This document shows positions 13,022 through 20,742 of a stretch of DNA of 28,426 nucleotides, piece after piece (the first letter of the stretch is position 1; each line of letters opens with the position of its first letter). The stretch is taken from assembly GCA_003220855.1 (NCBI GenBank), contig QHTP01000024.1, positions 1-28,426 on the forward strand, read 5' to 3'. The stretch is from Gemmatimonadota bacterium (GTDB lineage Bacteria > Gemmatimonadota > Gemmatimonadetes > Gemmatimonadales > GWC2-71-9). The position numbers were made by a program, and so were the translations under genes. The notes below the pieces were generated by a model that searched no databases, was not told the origin of the DNA, and saw nothing but the letters and a program-made list of their open reading frames with translations.

Positions 13022-15771
13022 CCCACCAGCTCCAGGATTCCCATCCGCTCCGGATCCTGCCGATCCCCTTGCAGCCACACCCATCCGTTGCCACCGCTCC
13101 AGACGAGCTGCCCGGCCCGCCGCAGCCGTCCCGGGAGCATCTCGTTCAGGAGCAGATCGAAGCGCACCCGCCCGCCGACGTGCGCGCGCTGCCACTCGGG
13201 CCACGCCACGGCGAGCGTCACGCGAAACCCGCGCTCCACCCGCCTCCAGGCGCCGTGCACGTCCTGCGGGCCCCCCGACGTGTGACTCGTCGCCCGCACG
13301 CGTAGCCCGCGTCCGTCCGACTGCGGAACAATCAGGTAGCCGACCCCCTGGTCCGTGTCGCCTTCCTCGTCGCGTGCGATGTACACCTGCACGCCGTCCG
13401 AATGGACGTCATCCGGCTCGTTGTCGAGCCGCAGCGGCGGCGCGCCTGCCGGGCGGAAGCAGACGTCGGGCTTCGTGACCTCGACCGCGACATAGAGGGC
13501 GTCGTCATCCCAGGCGGCGTAGGCGACGGCGGAAAAGTCCTCGGGACCAGAGTAGGCCTCCTCGCTGCGGCGGTACTGGTCCTCCAGCTCGAGGCGGAAC
13601 GGCTCGCTCGTGTCGAACCCGTCGAGCGTCCCGTCGAGCGGCGGCGGCTCGGTGACGCGCAGCGCGGCCGCGATCGCGGGCTTGGGGCGGTCCAGCTCCA
13701 GCAGCGGCGCGAACGGGGGCTCGGGCTCGCGCCCGCCGGCGAGGCGCACGCGACCGGAATCCGTCGCGATCTCCCAACCACCCGTCGTGGCGGTATGGCG
13801 GTGCGTGCCCGGCACGGTGTCCACCTCGATCACGCCGCCATGCGCTCGTACACCCTGCACGACGCCCGAATCGGCGAACGACTCGAGCACGGCGATGAAG
13901 CGCGTCCCGCGCCCCTTCGCCCGCGCGACGTAGAACGTCGCCCGTTCCCCCGCTTGCGGGCGTCCCGGCCCTTCGGCCCGCAGCAGCTCCCCGTCGAACA
14001 GCAGGACCGCCTTCAGCCGCCTGGGACCCGCGGCAAGTTCGAGGACCACCGGACCGGCTCGATCGGGGACGAAGCGCTCGACGCGCGAGACGAACTCGAC
14101 TGCCGGCTCGCCGGCCACCCACGTGCCACCTCCTACCTGCCCCGTACCCGCGAAATGCCAGGGGAGCTCGACCAGGTGATCGCCGCGACTCCCCAGCTCG
14201 ACCACATCCAGCGCGTATGCGGGGCCTGAGACGACGGTGCGGGTGAGGTCGCCGTAGCGCCCGCGGACCCAGGCCCACTCGCCCGGGGCGTCCCACGCCT
14301 CGCATACCGCGTCGCCCGCCGGTTGCGACGCCCCGTCGAGCCGGGGCGCGTTGTGCGCCAGAGTGGAGCGATACCAGAACAGGTCGCGCGCGACGTAGCT
14401 CCCGGTGCCGGGGTCCGCGAGCCAATGCACGCCGCCCGCGTGGAGCGTGAGATGCAGGCGGTCCGGGTGCCCGTGCCCGCCGCCGAACTGGCCACTCTCG
14501 AGACTCACGTACCGGTCGGCGGTCCGGAGGACCGCGAGCCCCTGGGACTCGAGCAGGACGCTGCCGGGAGACCAGGCGGGCGCGTCACTCGGAAGTTGAG
14601 GGGTCATGAAGAGCAGAGACCACCACGACAACGTGCGACGGGAAACGGGAAACGGGACAGGTGGCAACGGCGCGTCATGCAGGTAGGACTCGAACAGCTC
14701 TGGTCGGACGGCCGGCGCCTGGTACAGAGTCGTGAGCCAACTCTCAAGTTCACCGTTCCCGTTTCCCGTTTCCCCTTTCCCGAGGTTCGCGAGTCCGACC
14801 TCCCACAGCTCGAGGTACGCCGGCTGCGCCAGGGACCTTCCGAACGGCGAGTCTTTCCGCGCCGGAAACGTGAGGTCCGGCAGCGCGGTGCGGGATGGGG
14901 CAAGCAGGGCCGCCTGGAGGCGCCGGGCCAGCTGTCGCTCCGCGTACATGTCGACGCCCGCCTCGCGCGCCCACGCCGCTCCAGTCAGCAGGGCGCGCAG
15001 CGCGAACAGGTGGTAGTTCTCTCCCTCGTACCACATGCCGTCCCGCCCGAACCCGCGTGTCAGATGCTCGAGCAGGCCCGTGGGCCCTTCGATGGCGCGG
15101 CGGGCGAGCTCGTCGTCCTCGAACCACACGGCGATCGCCGCGAGCGCCGCGTTGTTCCACGTTTGGCGGTTGGAGAACGACTCGTCGAACTCCCCGATGA
15201 GATTCGCGGCCTCGTCGGCCACCTGGCCGACGCCCCGCGCGGTGGCGTCGTCGAGCTTGCCTGCTTCGCGCAGCAGCACGCCGGCGGCGAGGTAGTTACA
15301 GATCCAGATCGATTCGAGGTACGTCGAGAAGAACAGCCGGCTCGGCCCGAGCACATTGTCCCGGTTGGGATATTGCCAGTAGCTCCGGGCGTACGACCGG
15401 AGGATCTCGGTCGCCCGCCCCGCCGCGGCGGCGTCGCCATCGAGGACCGCGAGCGTCGCGAGGTGCGCCGCGCGCTCGGCCAGCCACAGATGCTGATAGC
15501 GCGCCCAGTGACGGTCGTGCCGCTCGCCGCTCTGGCTCCGGCCGCAGCTCGGGCAACGGTGCGCGTCGGGGCTCCACGGGTCGAACACCAGCGTCGCGCC
15601 ATCGTCGGGGCAGACGCCGCCGTCGACCGAGAGCAAGGCCTTCGCCGCAGGCGGCGGCGGCATACGGGCGAGCACCGGTGCCGCGCGCTCGCGCAGATGG
15701 GCGAGCAACGCCGCGAGATCGGGCGCGCCCACGATCAGCGCCCGCCGCGCCGCCAGGTATTCCGCGCTCAC
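13018..15771 (-). CDS. heparinase II/III-like protein with C-terminal CBM9-like domain
   Basis: A 917-residue protein. It has an N-terminal CP(x)nCPxCG zinc-ribbon-like segment (C54, C73, C76), an alpha-helical alginate-lyase/heparinase-type domain (about 85-330, with NRDNVLGPSRLFFSTYLES and NRQTWNNAA), a low-complexity linker (330-380), a heparinase II/III beta domain (about 400-560, with GGGHGHPDRLHLTLHAGG and DPGTGSY), and a CBM9-like C-terminal domain (about 700-917, with AAWDDDALYVAVEVTKPD and DNEPDDVHSDGVQVYI). Such proteins cleave uronic-acid polysaccharides by beta-elimination. No signal peptide is seen from GTG 15771 (or 15774), which is unusual for this class. It is coupled to the sugar kinase (GTGA) and to trmJ (ATGA). 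The linker is encoded by an inverted-repeat element. Confidence 0.85.
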   Translation of the reverse strand: MSAEYLAARRALIVGAPDLAALLAHLRERAAPVLARMPPPPAAKALLSVDGGVCPDDGATLVFDPWSPDAHRCPSCGRSQSGERHDRHWARYQHLWLAERAAHLATLAVLDGDAAAAGRATEILRSYARSYWQYPNRDNVLGPSRLFFSTYLESIWICNYLAAGVLLREAGKLDDATARGVGQVADEAANLIGEFDESFSNRQTWNNAALAAIAVWFEDDELARRAIEGPTGLLEHLTRGFGRDGMWYEGENYHLFALRALLTGAAWAREAGVDMYAERQLARRLQAALLAPSRTALPDLTFPARKDSPFGRSLAQPAYLELWEVGLANLGKGETGNGNGELESWLTTLYQAPAVRPELFESYLHDAPLPPVPFPVSRRTLSWWSLLFMTPQLPSDAPAWSPGSVLLESQGLAVLRTADRYVSLESGQFGGGHGHPDRLHLTLHAGGVHWLADPGTGSYVARDLFWYRSTLAHNAPRLDGASQPAGDAVCEAWDAPGEWAWVRGRYGDLTRTVVSGPAYALDVVELGSRGDHLVELPWHFAGTGQVGGGTWVAGEPAVEFVSRVERFVPDRAGPVVLELAAGPRRLKAVLLFDGELLRAEGPGRPQAGERATFYVARAKGRGTRFIAVLESFADSGVVQGVRAHGGVIEVDTVPGTHRHTATTGGWEIATDSGRVRLAGGREPEPPFAPLLELDRPKPAIAAALRVTEPPPLDGTLDGFDTSEPFRLELEDQYRRSEEAYSGPEDFSAVAYAAWDDDALYVAVEVTKPDVCFRPAGAPPLRLDNEPDDVHSDGVQVYIARDEEGDTDQGVGYLIVPQSDGRGLRVRATSHTSGGPQDVHGAWRRVERGFRVTLAVAWPEWQRAHVGGRVRFDLLLNEMLPGRLRRAGQLVWSGGNGWVWLQGDRQDPERMGILELVG
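14640..14774. repeat. 135-bp element bounded by 18-bp perfect inverted repeats of a GGGAAAC unit
   Basis: The left arm, 14640-14657, is GGGAAACGGGAAACGGGA; the right arm, 14757-14774, is its exact reverse complement. The spacer is 99 bp, and partial complementarity continues inward. The whole element is 135 bp, exactly 45 codons, so the heparinase frame is kept; it encodes part of the linker (GETGNGNGE at one end, PVPFPVS at the other). No flanking target duplication is evident. Confidence 0.7.
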
Positions 15772-16781
15772 CACGCCCGCACGCCCTCGCGCGCCCAGCG
15801 GACCGGGAGCAGGGTGGCCCCGGCCGCCCGGGCCGCGGCGACCACCGGTGCCGGCTGGTCCCCGGTCACGAAAAACATGCAGCCCCCCGCCCCCGAGCCG
15901 GCAGCCTTGCCTCCGACCGCGCCCGCGGCGGTCACCGCCCGCTCGAGCCGTGCCATCTCCGGCGTGCACATCTCGGGATCGAGCGACCGCTGGTGTTGCC
16001 AATTCTCCGCGAGCAGCTGCGCGACCCGCGTCAGGTTCGCTACCCGCAACGCCTCCGCCATTCTCTCGGCGACCTCCTTCATGGCCCGCAGCGCGTCCGT
16101 CACACCGGGATCCCCGCGCTCGTACGCCGCCATGACCCGCGAGATGGTGGCGCCCGACATGCGGGACCGTCCCGTATAGCACAGCACGGTGCGGCGCTCC
16201 AGCTCGGCCGCGAAGGCGGGGGCGAGCGTGATCGGCTCCACCCCGACGTCGGGATCGCGGAACGAGAGACGCTGAAACCCGCCCAGGGCCGCGGCGAATT
16301 GATCCTGCTTCCCGCCGGGGATCTTCGCCTCGACGGTCTCGAGATACCACGCCTGCTCGGCGATCTCGCGCTCGGACAGACGGTCGGCGCGTGCCAGCGT
16401 CAGCGCGCCGACCAACGCGACGTCCATCGCGCCCGAGCTGCCCAGGCCCGACCCCGGGGGCGCGTCCGAGCGGGTCGTGAGCGTGCAGGGACTCTGGACC
16501 GGAAACATGCGCAGCGCCGCCTTCAGGAGATCCAGCCGGCCGTCGAGCACGAGCCCTCCCGAGTCGACGCATTCGAGCTCCTGTCCCAGGTCCTCCGACA
16601 CGAGGCGGATGCGCGGGCCGCCGAGCTTTACCTCGACGTGGGCCGACAGATCGATCGCCGCGCTCACGACCACGCCGCCTTCACGTGCGGAGAACGGTGG
16701 GACGTCGGTCCAGCCGCCCGCGAAGTCCAGGCGGACGGGCGCTGCGGCGCGGAATTCCGCGGGCAGGTCGCGCCGCCTCAC
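15768..16781 (-). CDS. GHMP-family sugar kinase (heptose-7-phosphate kinase HddA-like)
   Basis: A 337-residue GHMP kinase that phosphorylates the anomeric or another hydroxyl of a sugar. Motif 1 is APVRLDFAGGWTDVPPF (14-30), the form typical of HddA-like and L-fucose-kinase-like members. The phosphate-binding loop is PPGSGLGSSGA (108-118), GGKQDQFAAALGG follows mid-protein, and motif 3 is AAGSGAGGCMFFV near the C-terminus. The GTG at 16781 overlaps the stop of the binding protein (GTGA) and fits the pattern of this window; a GTG at 16796 is also in frame. The stop overlaps the heparinase start. It could prime a sugar released from an imported glycan, or serve heptose synthesis; context favours the former. 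Confidence 0.87.
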   Translation of the reverse strand: MRRRDLPAEFRAAAPVRLDFAGGWTDVPPFSAREGGVVVSAAIDLSAHVEVKLGGPRIRLVSEDLGQELECVDSGGLVLDGRLDLLKAALRMFPVQSPCTLTTRSDAPPGSGLGSSGAMDVALVGALTLARADRLSEREIAEQAWYLETVEAKIPGGKQDQFAAALGGFQRLSFRDPDVGVEPITLAPAFAAELERRTVLCYTGRSRMSGATISRVMAAYERGDPGVTDALRAMKEVAERMAEALRVANLTRVAQLLAENWQHQRSLDPEMCTPEMARLERAVTAAGAVGGKAAGSGAGGCMFFVTGDQPAPVVAAARAAGATLLPVRWAREGVRAW

Positions 16782-18217
16782 GGCACCGTCCGCCACGCCG
16801 TGACGGTGGGCAGCTCGCCGCGCCAGTCCATCCGCACGCCGTGCACGCGGCGGTTCATCCCCTGCAGCCCGCGCGCGTGATAGAGGAAGGCGACGGGCAG
16901 CGAATCGTGGAACATCCGCTGCGCGAGCGCTGGATCAGGCGGCACACGCATCCCCGCCTGGTCGGCGAGCGTCGTCAGATACCCGAGCCCCGCATCACCG
17001 GGCGTCCCCGTCACGGCGGCCTGAAAGTCGCGCCGCCGGGGATTCACCCGATCGAGGAAGGCCGTAAGCTCGAGCTGCCGGATCGCGACGTCGAAGCCCA
17101 CGGCGGCGAGCCGCGCCTGGATCATTTGCTCGAGGGCCGCCTCGCCGCTCCCCACCGTGAGCAGCTCGAATGCGACGCGTCGGCCGGCCAGCAGCCGGCG
17201 GGCCGAGTCGGCATTGACCGGCAGCGGGCGCACCGGGACGTAGCCCGGGACGCCGGGCGGCACGGGACCGTCGGCGACGCTGCCGAGGCCGTACAGATAG
17301 CCGTCCACGATCTCGCGGCGATCGAGCGCGAGCGCCGCGGCGAGTCGGACGCGGGCGTCGTCGAACGGCGGACGGCGCATGTTGAACACGATGCCGTACG
17401 GAAGAATGACGGGATAGTCGAGCACCGCGAGGGCCGTGTCCTTGCGCACGAATGCGACGTGCGCCGGCTGGATGCCGGCGAAGTCGATCTCGCCCGCGGT
17501 GAGGGCGGCGAGCTTGGCGGTCGGCTCGTCGACCACGACGATGATGAGCCGCGCCAGCGCGGGCGGCCCGCCCAGCGCCGCGGGAAAGCTCGAATCGGCG
17601 GCGAATACCCAGCGGCGGTTTGGCTCGTGGGCCACGAACCGGAACGGTCCGTTCCCGACCGGCTGGAGGTTCCACGCGGCGCGGCGCAGCTCCGCGCGGG
17701 GAATCGAGTCGAGCACGTGGGCGGGAAGAATCGCCAGGTCCGTCAGCACGTCGGGAAAGCCGCGCTGCTCGTGGGCGAATCGAATGACCACCGTCGAGTC
17801 GTTGGGGTCGTTGATGAACGCCACGTCGGCGAAGTCGGCGGTACGAGGGTACCCGGTCGCCGGGTCACGCGCCGCGGACAGCGTCCACACGACGTCGCGC
17901 GCGGTGGTCGGCGTGCCGTCGTGCCAGCGCACGCCCGGCTGCAGCCGGAACACAAGGCTCTTCCGGTCGGGCGACCAGGTCCACGCCCGCGCGAGGTAGG
18001 GCAGCGGGACCAGCGCGGAGTCGTACCGCGCCAGGGTGGTGAGCAGCACGTAGCGCTCCACCTGTTTCGCGAAGGGATGCACGGTGAGCAGGGGGTTGAC
18101 CGTCTGGAGGTCGGCGCCCGAGGCGAACACCACGGTGCGGCCGCGCCGCGCGGCCCTCCCGCCGCACGCCGCGGTCACCGTCGCCAGGATCGCGAGCCCG
18201 GTCATCCGTCGCAGCAC
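16778..18217 (-). CDS. extracytoplasmic solute-binding lipoprotein, peptide/oligosaccharide family 5
   Basis: A 479-residue family-5 (DppA/OppA-like) binding protein. The N-terminus VLRRMTGLAILATVTAAC is a lipoprotein leader with the acylated cysteine at C18, so it is anchored in a membrane facing the periplasm. Typical segments follow: LARAWTWSPDRKSLVFRLQP, VRWHDGTPTTARDVVWTL, the NGPFRF segment and FDDARVRLAAALALDRREIV. Such proteins feed oligopeptides, and in some bacteria oligosaccharides, to DppBC permeases, which here lie divergently 45 bp away. GTG 18217 keeps the positively charged leader; ATG 18205 would lose it. First gene of the long minus-strand operon ending in the two-component system. 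Confidence 0.88.
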   Translation of the reverse strand: MLRRMTGLAILATVTAACGGRAARRGRTVVFASGADLQTVNPLLTVHPFAKQVERYVLLTTLARYDSALVPLPYLARAWTWSPDRKSLVFRLQPGVRWHDGTPTTARDVVWTLSAARDPATGYPRTADFADVAFINDPNDSTVVIRFAHEQRGFPDVLTDLAILPAHVLDSIPRAELRRAAWNLQPVGNGPFRFVAHEPNRRWVFAADSSFPAALGGPPALARLIIVVVDEPTAKLAALTAGEIDFAGIQPAHVAFVRKDTALAVLDYPVILPYGIVFNMRRPPFDDARVRLAAALALDRREIVDGYLYGLGSVADGPVPPGVPGYVPVRPLPVNADSARRLLAGRRVAFELLTVGSGEAALEQMIQARLAAVGFDVAIRQLELTAFLDRVNPRRRDFQAAVTGTPGDAGLGYLTTLADQAGMRVPPDPALAQRMFHDSLPVAFLYHARGLQGMNRRVHGVRMDWRGELPTVTAWRTVP

Positions 18218-18223
18218 GCCCGC

Positions 18224-18229
18224 ATTCTA
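18224..18229 (-). promoter_or_regulatory. -10-like TAGAAT placed for leaderless transcription of the binding-protein operon
   Basis: On the minus strand TAGAAT (5 of 6 to TATAAT) ends 6 nt before the GTG at 18217, so the transcript would begin at or next to the start codon. There is no Shine-Dalgarno sequence and no clear -35 box. A 5-bp inverted repeat (CCCGC/GCGGG, 18219-18234) surrounds it. The divergent permease gene starts at 18263, so both operons share 45 bp of control sequence. Confidence 0.35.
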
Positions 18230-18262
18230 GCGGGCCTTGCGTGGTCGCGCGAGATTCGGCGC

Positions 18263-19237
18263 ATGATTCTCCCGCTTGCGCGCCGCGCCCTGGCCGGCGC
18301 GGCCGTCGTGGCCGGCGTGGTCGCCCTCACGTTCGTCCTGCTGCGACTCGCGCCCGGCGATCCCGTGGAGCAGCTGGTGGGGCCCGCCGCCACGCCCGAG
18401 CAGGCGGCGCTCCAGCGCCATGCCCTGGGCCTCGACCGGCCCCTGCCCGTGCAGTTCGCCGCCTGGCTCGGCCGGTTCGCGCGCGGAGATTGGGGGCGCA
18501 GCATCGTGACGGGGCGCGCCGTGCGCGGCCTGCTCGGCGACGCGGTGCCAGCGACGCTGGAGCTCGCGGGCCTGTCGCTGATCTTGACCTACCTGCTCGG
18601 CCTCGCGGTCGGCGCCGTCCAGGCGAGCGTCGGTCCCCGGCTCGACACCGCGTTGTCCGTCACGACCGTCACGCTCTTCGCGCTGCCGGGATACTGGCTC
18701 GGCCTCGCGTTGATCATCGTCTTCACGTATTGGGGACGCGCACTCCCGGCGTTCGGGGCGGCCGGGCTCGACGCCGACGCCCTCACGGGCTGGAGCCGCC
18801 TCGCCGACCGGCTGCGCCACCTCGCCCTCCCGCTCGCCACGCTCACGCTGATCGGCATCGGCGGCACCGCCCGCTTCGTACGCGGCGCGATGCGTGATGT
18901 CCTGACCCAGCCGTTCGTCCGCGCCGCGCGGGCAAAGGGGCTGTCACCGTTCCAGGTGACGCGACGACACGTTGCACGGAATGCGTTGATTCCCGTGATC
19001 ACGCTGCTGGGGCTCTCCCTTCCCGCGCTCTTCTCGGGGACCGTGTTCGTCGAGGCGGTGTTCGCTTGGCCCGGGGTGGGACGCCGGCTGGTCGAGGCGG
19101 TGCAGGCCCGCGACTACCCCGTGGTGATGGGCGCGACCGTCGTCAGCGCGGTGCTGGTCGTAGCCGGAAACTTCCTGGCCGACCTTGCCGCGGTGTGGAT
19201 CGATCCCCGCATGCGGCAGCCGGGACGGGAGACGTGA
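18263..19237 (+). CDS. DppB-type ABC transporter permease
   Basis: A 324-residue inner-membrane permease of the oligopeptide/dipeptide class. It opens with RRALAGAAVVAGVVALTFVL and the RLAPGDPVEQL segment typical of DppB. The ATPase-contact EAA loop is RAARAKGLSPFQVTRRHVAR, followed by NALIPVITLLG. The C-terminal EAVFAWPGVGRRLVEAVQ and RDYPVVMGATV are the family signature. ATG 18263 is the only good start before the first membrane helix; there is no clear Shine-Dalgarno sequence. DppC follows after one base. The binding protein is divergent on the left, and no ATPase genes are present on either side, so the ATPase must be encoded elsewhere or shared. Confidence 0.92.
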   Translation: MILPLARRALAGAAVVAGVVALTFVLLRLAPGDPVEQLVGPAATPEQAALQRHALGLDRPLPVQFAAWLGRFARGDWGRSIVTGRAVRGLLGDAVPATLELAGLSLILTYLLGLAVGAVQASVGPRLDTALSVTTVTLFALPGYWLGLALIIVFTYWGRALPAFGAAGLDADALTGWSRLADRLRHLALPLATLTLIGIGGTARFVRGAMRDVLTQPFVRAARAKGLSPFQVTRRHVARNALIPVITLLGLSLPALFSGTVFVEAVFAWPGVGRRLVEAVQARDYPVVMGATVVSAVLVVAGNFLADLAAVWIDPRMRQPGRET

Positions 19238-19238
19238 G

Positions 19239-20120
19239 GTGAGACCGTTGCTGCGGGACCGGCGGGCGGCGTTCGGCCTGGCCGTGCTCGCCATCGTGGC
19301 CGCCGCGGGCGTGGCGGCGCCGCTCGTGACGGGCGGCCGTCCGACGGCGCAAGGCGACATCGTCGCCACGCGCTTCCTGCCGCCGCTCGCGGGCGACCGC
19401 GCCGGCGGCTTCCATGTGCTGGGCACCGACCGGTTCGGCCGGGACGTGTGGACGCGCCTCGTGTATGGCGCGCGCGTGTCGCTCGCGGTGGGGACCCTCG
19501 CCGTGCTGCTGTCGATCGCGCTCGGCGTCGCGGTGGGCGCGGCCGTCGGCTTCGGGCCCGGGCTCGTGCAGCTGCCGCTGCTCGCGCTCACGGACTTCGC
19601 GCTCGCGCTGCCGCGCGTGGTGCTGCTGCTCGTGCTCGCCGCCCTGTGGCGACCGAGCGCGGCGCTCGTGGTCATCGTATTGGGACTCACGGGCTGGATG
19701 CCGGTCGCGCGACTGGTGCAGGCCGAAGTGCGCTCGCTCGCCGTGCGGCCGTTCGTCGAAAGCGCCGTCGCCCTCGGATCGTCGCGCGGTCGCGTGCTGT
19801 GGCGTCACATCCTCCCCAACGCCCTCACGCCGGTGATCGTGGCCGCGGCGCTCGGGCTGGGCAACGCGATCACGCTCGAGGCCGGGTTGTCGTTCCTCGG
19901 GCTCGGCGTCCAGCCACCCGCGCCGTCCTGGGGCAACATGATCGCTTCGGGACGGGACACCCTGGTCAACGCACCGTGGGTCGCCGCGGCACCGGGGATG
20001 GCGCTCGTGCTGGTTGTCGTGGCGTGCACGCTGCTGGGAGACGCGCTGCAGGATGCCTGGAACCCCGAGCGGCGTCACTCCCTCACCCCTCCGCGAGCTG
20101 TTTCAGCACGCCCTCGTTGA
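19239..20120 (+). CDS. DppC-type ABC transporter permease
   Basis: A 293-residue partner of the DppB-type permease. After a first membrane helix (AAFGLAVLAIVAAAGVAAPL) comes the family motif LGTDRFGRDVWTRLVYGAR, then the EAA loop ESAVALGSSRGRVLWRHILP with NALTPVIV, and near the end LEAGLSFLGLGVQPPAPSWG. The GTG at 19239 starts one base after the DppB stop. The last 12 codons overlap the 3' end of the convergent esterase gene by 38 bp and extend past the usual DppC terminus, so the tail is probably a neutral extension. Substrate is unknown; peptides or oligosaccharides are the family options. Confidence 0.92.
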   Translation: MRPLLRDRRAAFGLAVLAIVAAAGVAAPLVTGGRPTAQGDIVATRFLPPLAGDRAGGFHVLGTDRFGRDVWTRLVYGARVSLAVGTLAVLLSIALGVAVGAAVGFGPGLVQLPLLALTDFALALPRVVLLLVLAALWRPSAALVVIVLGLTGWMPVARLVQAEVRSLAVRPFVESAVALGSSRGRVLWRHILPNALTPVIVAAALGLGNAITLEAGLSFLGLGVQPPAPSWGNMIASGRDTLVNAPWVAAAPGMALVLVVVACTLLGDALQDAWNPERRHSLTPPRAVSARPR

Positions 20121-20742
20121 GCTCGTGCCCGCCGGCGAAGGGGATCTCCCGGTAGGGGATGTCGTGCGCGCCGAGCCGCTCGGTCACTCGGGCGAGCACC
20201 TTGGGCGTGATGTACTCGTCGGAGCGGCCATACACGAGCGTGAGGCGCGCGGCGCGCAGCCGCTGGGCGAAATCGGCGCGCGTGAGATCCAGATCCGGCG
20301 GGAACTCGCCGCCCCACAATACCACACGGTCAATTGGCGACTTCCCCATGGCCGTCCAGCGGCTGACGGTCGTGGCGCCCTGCGAGAACCCCAGCGCGTG
20401 CACCGTCACACGCGCGCGATCGAGCCGCCCCAAGACGTCGTCGTACACGGCGTCGAGGTAGCGCACGTAGTCCGCGATCTCGGCCAGGCGATCTTCGCGG
20501 GTCATCCAGGTCGCGCCAACGCGACGCTCGGTGGGGCTCTCGGTCAGGTAAAAGCGCGAGAGACCCTCGGGCGCGACGAGACAGCGCCCGTCGTCGTCGA
20601 GCACGCGCAGCTTTTCCAGGAACCGGGCGGCCAGCTGCCCGTAGCCATGACACGCAAACCACACCTCGCGCGGCTCCGTGCCGCCGAGCGTGAAGTAGCG
20701 GGCCGACCGGGCGACCGTCACGCGATGCTCTTGCATGCTCAC
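20083..20742 (-). CDS. alpha/beta-hydrolase esterase, phospholipase/carboxylesterase type
   Basis: A 219-residue alpha/beta hydrolase. The nucleophile is S120 in GFSQGA, the likely acid D175 in YGRSDEYI, and the histidine H206 in FAGGHELN. The order and spacing match the small phospholipase/carboxylesterase family, which cleaves short acyl esters and thioesters. HGYGQLA (32-38) supplies the oxyanion region. No signal peptide is seen. The GTG at 20742 overlaps the stop of the mannosidase reading frame (GTGAGCATG); the ATG at 20736 is an alternative. It could remove acyl groups from the glycan handled by the mannosidase, which is inference from position. Confidence 0.85.
   Translation of the reverse strand: MSMQEHRVTVARSARYFTLGGTEPREVWFACHGYGQLAARFLEKLRVLDDDGRCLVAPEGLSRFYLTESPTERRVGATWMTREDRLAEIADYVRYLDAVYDDVLGRLDRARVTVHALGFSQGATTVSRWTAMGKSPIDRVVLWGGEFPPDLDLTRADFAQRLRAARLTLVYGRSDEYITPKVLARVTERLGAHDIPYREIPFAGGHELNEGVLKQLAEG

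Noticed and set aside
14640..14774. GGGAAAC repeats as a CRISPR array or minisatellite
   Set aside because: Only two or three units per arm in opposite orientation, no unique spacers, and the coding frame is maintained.
16685..18262. Long plus-strand extension upstream of the DppB-type permease in the same frame
   Set aside because: Antisense to the binding lipoprotein; the permease family N-terminus begins at ATG 18263.
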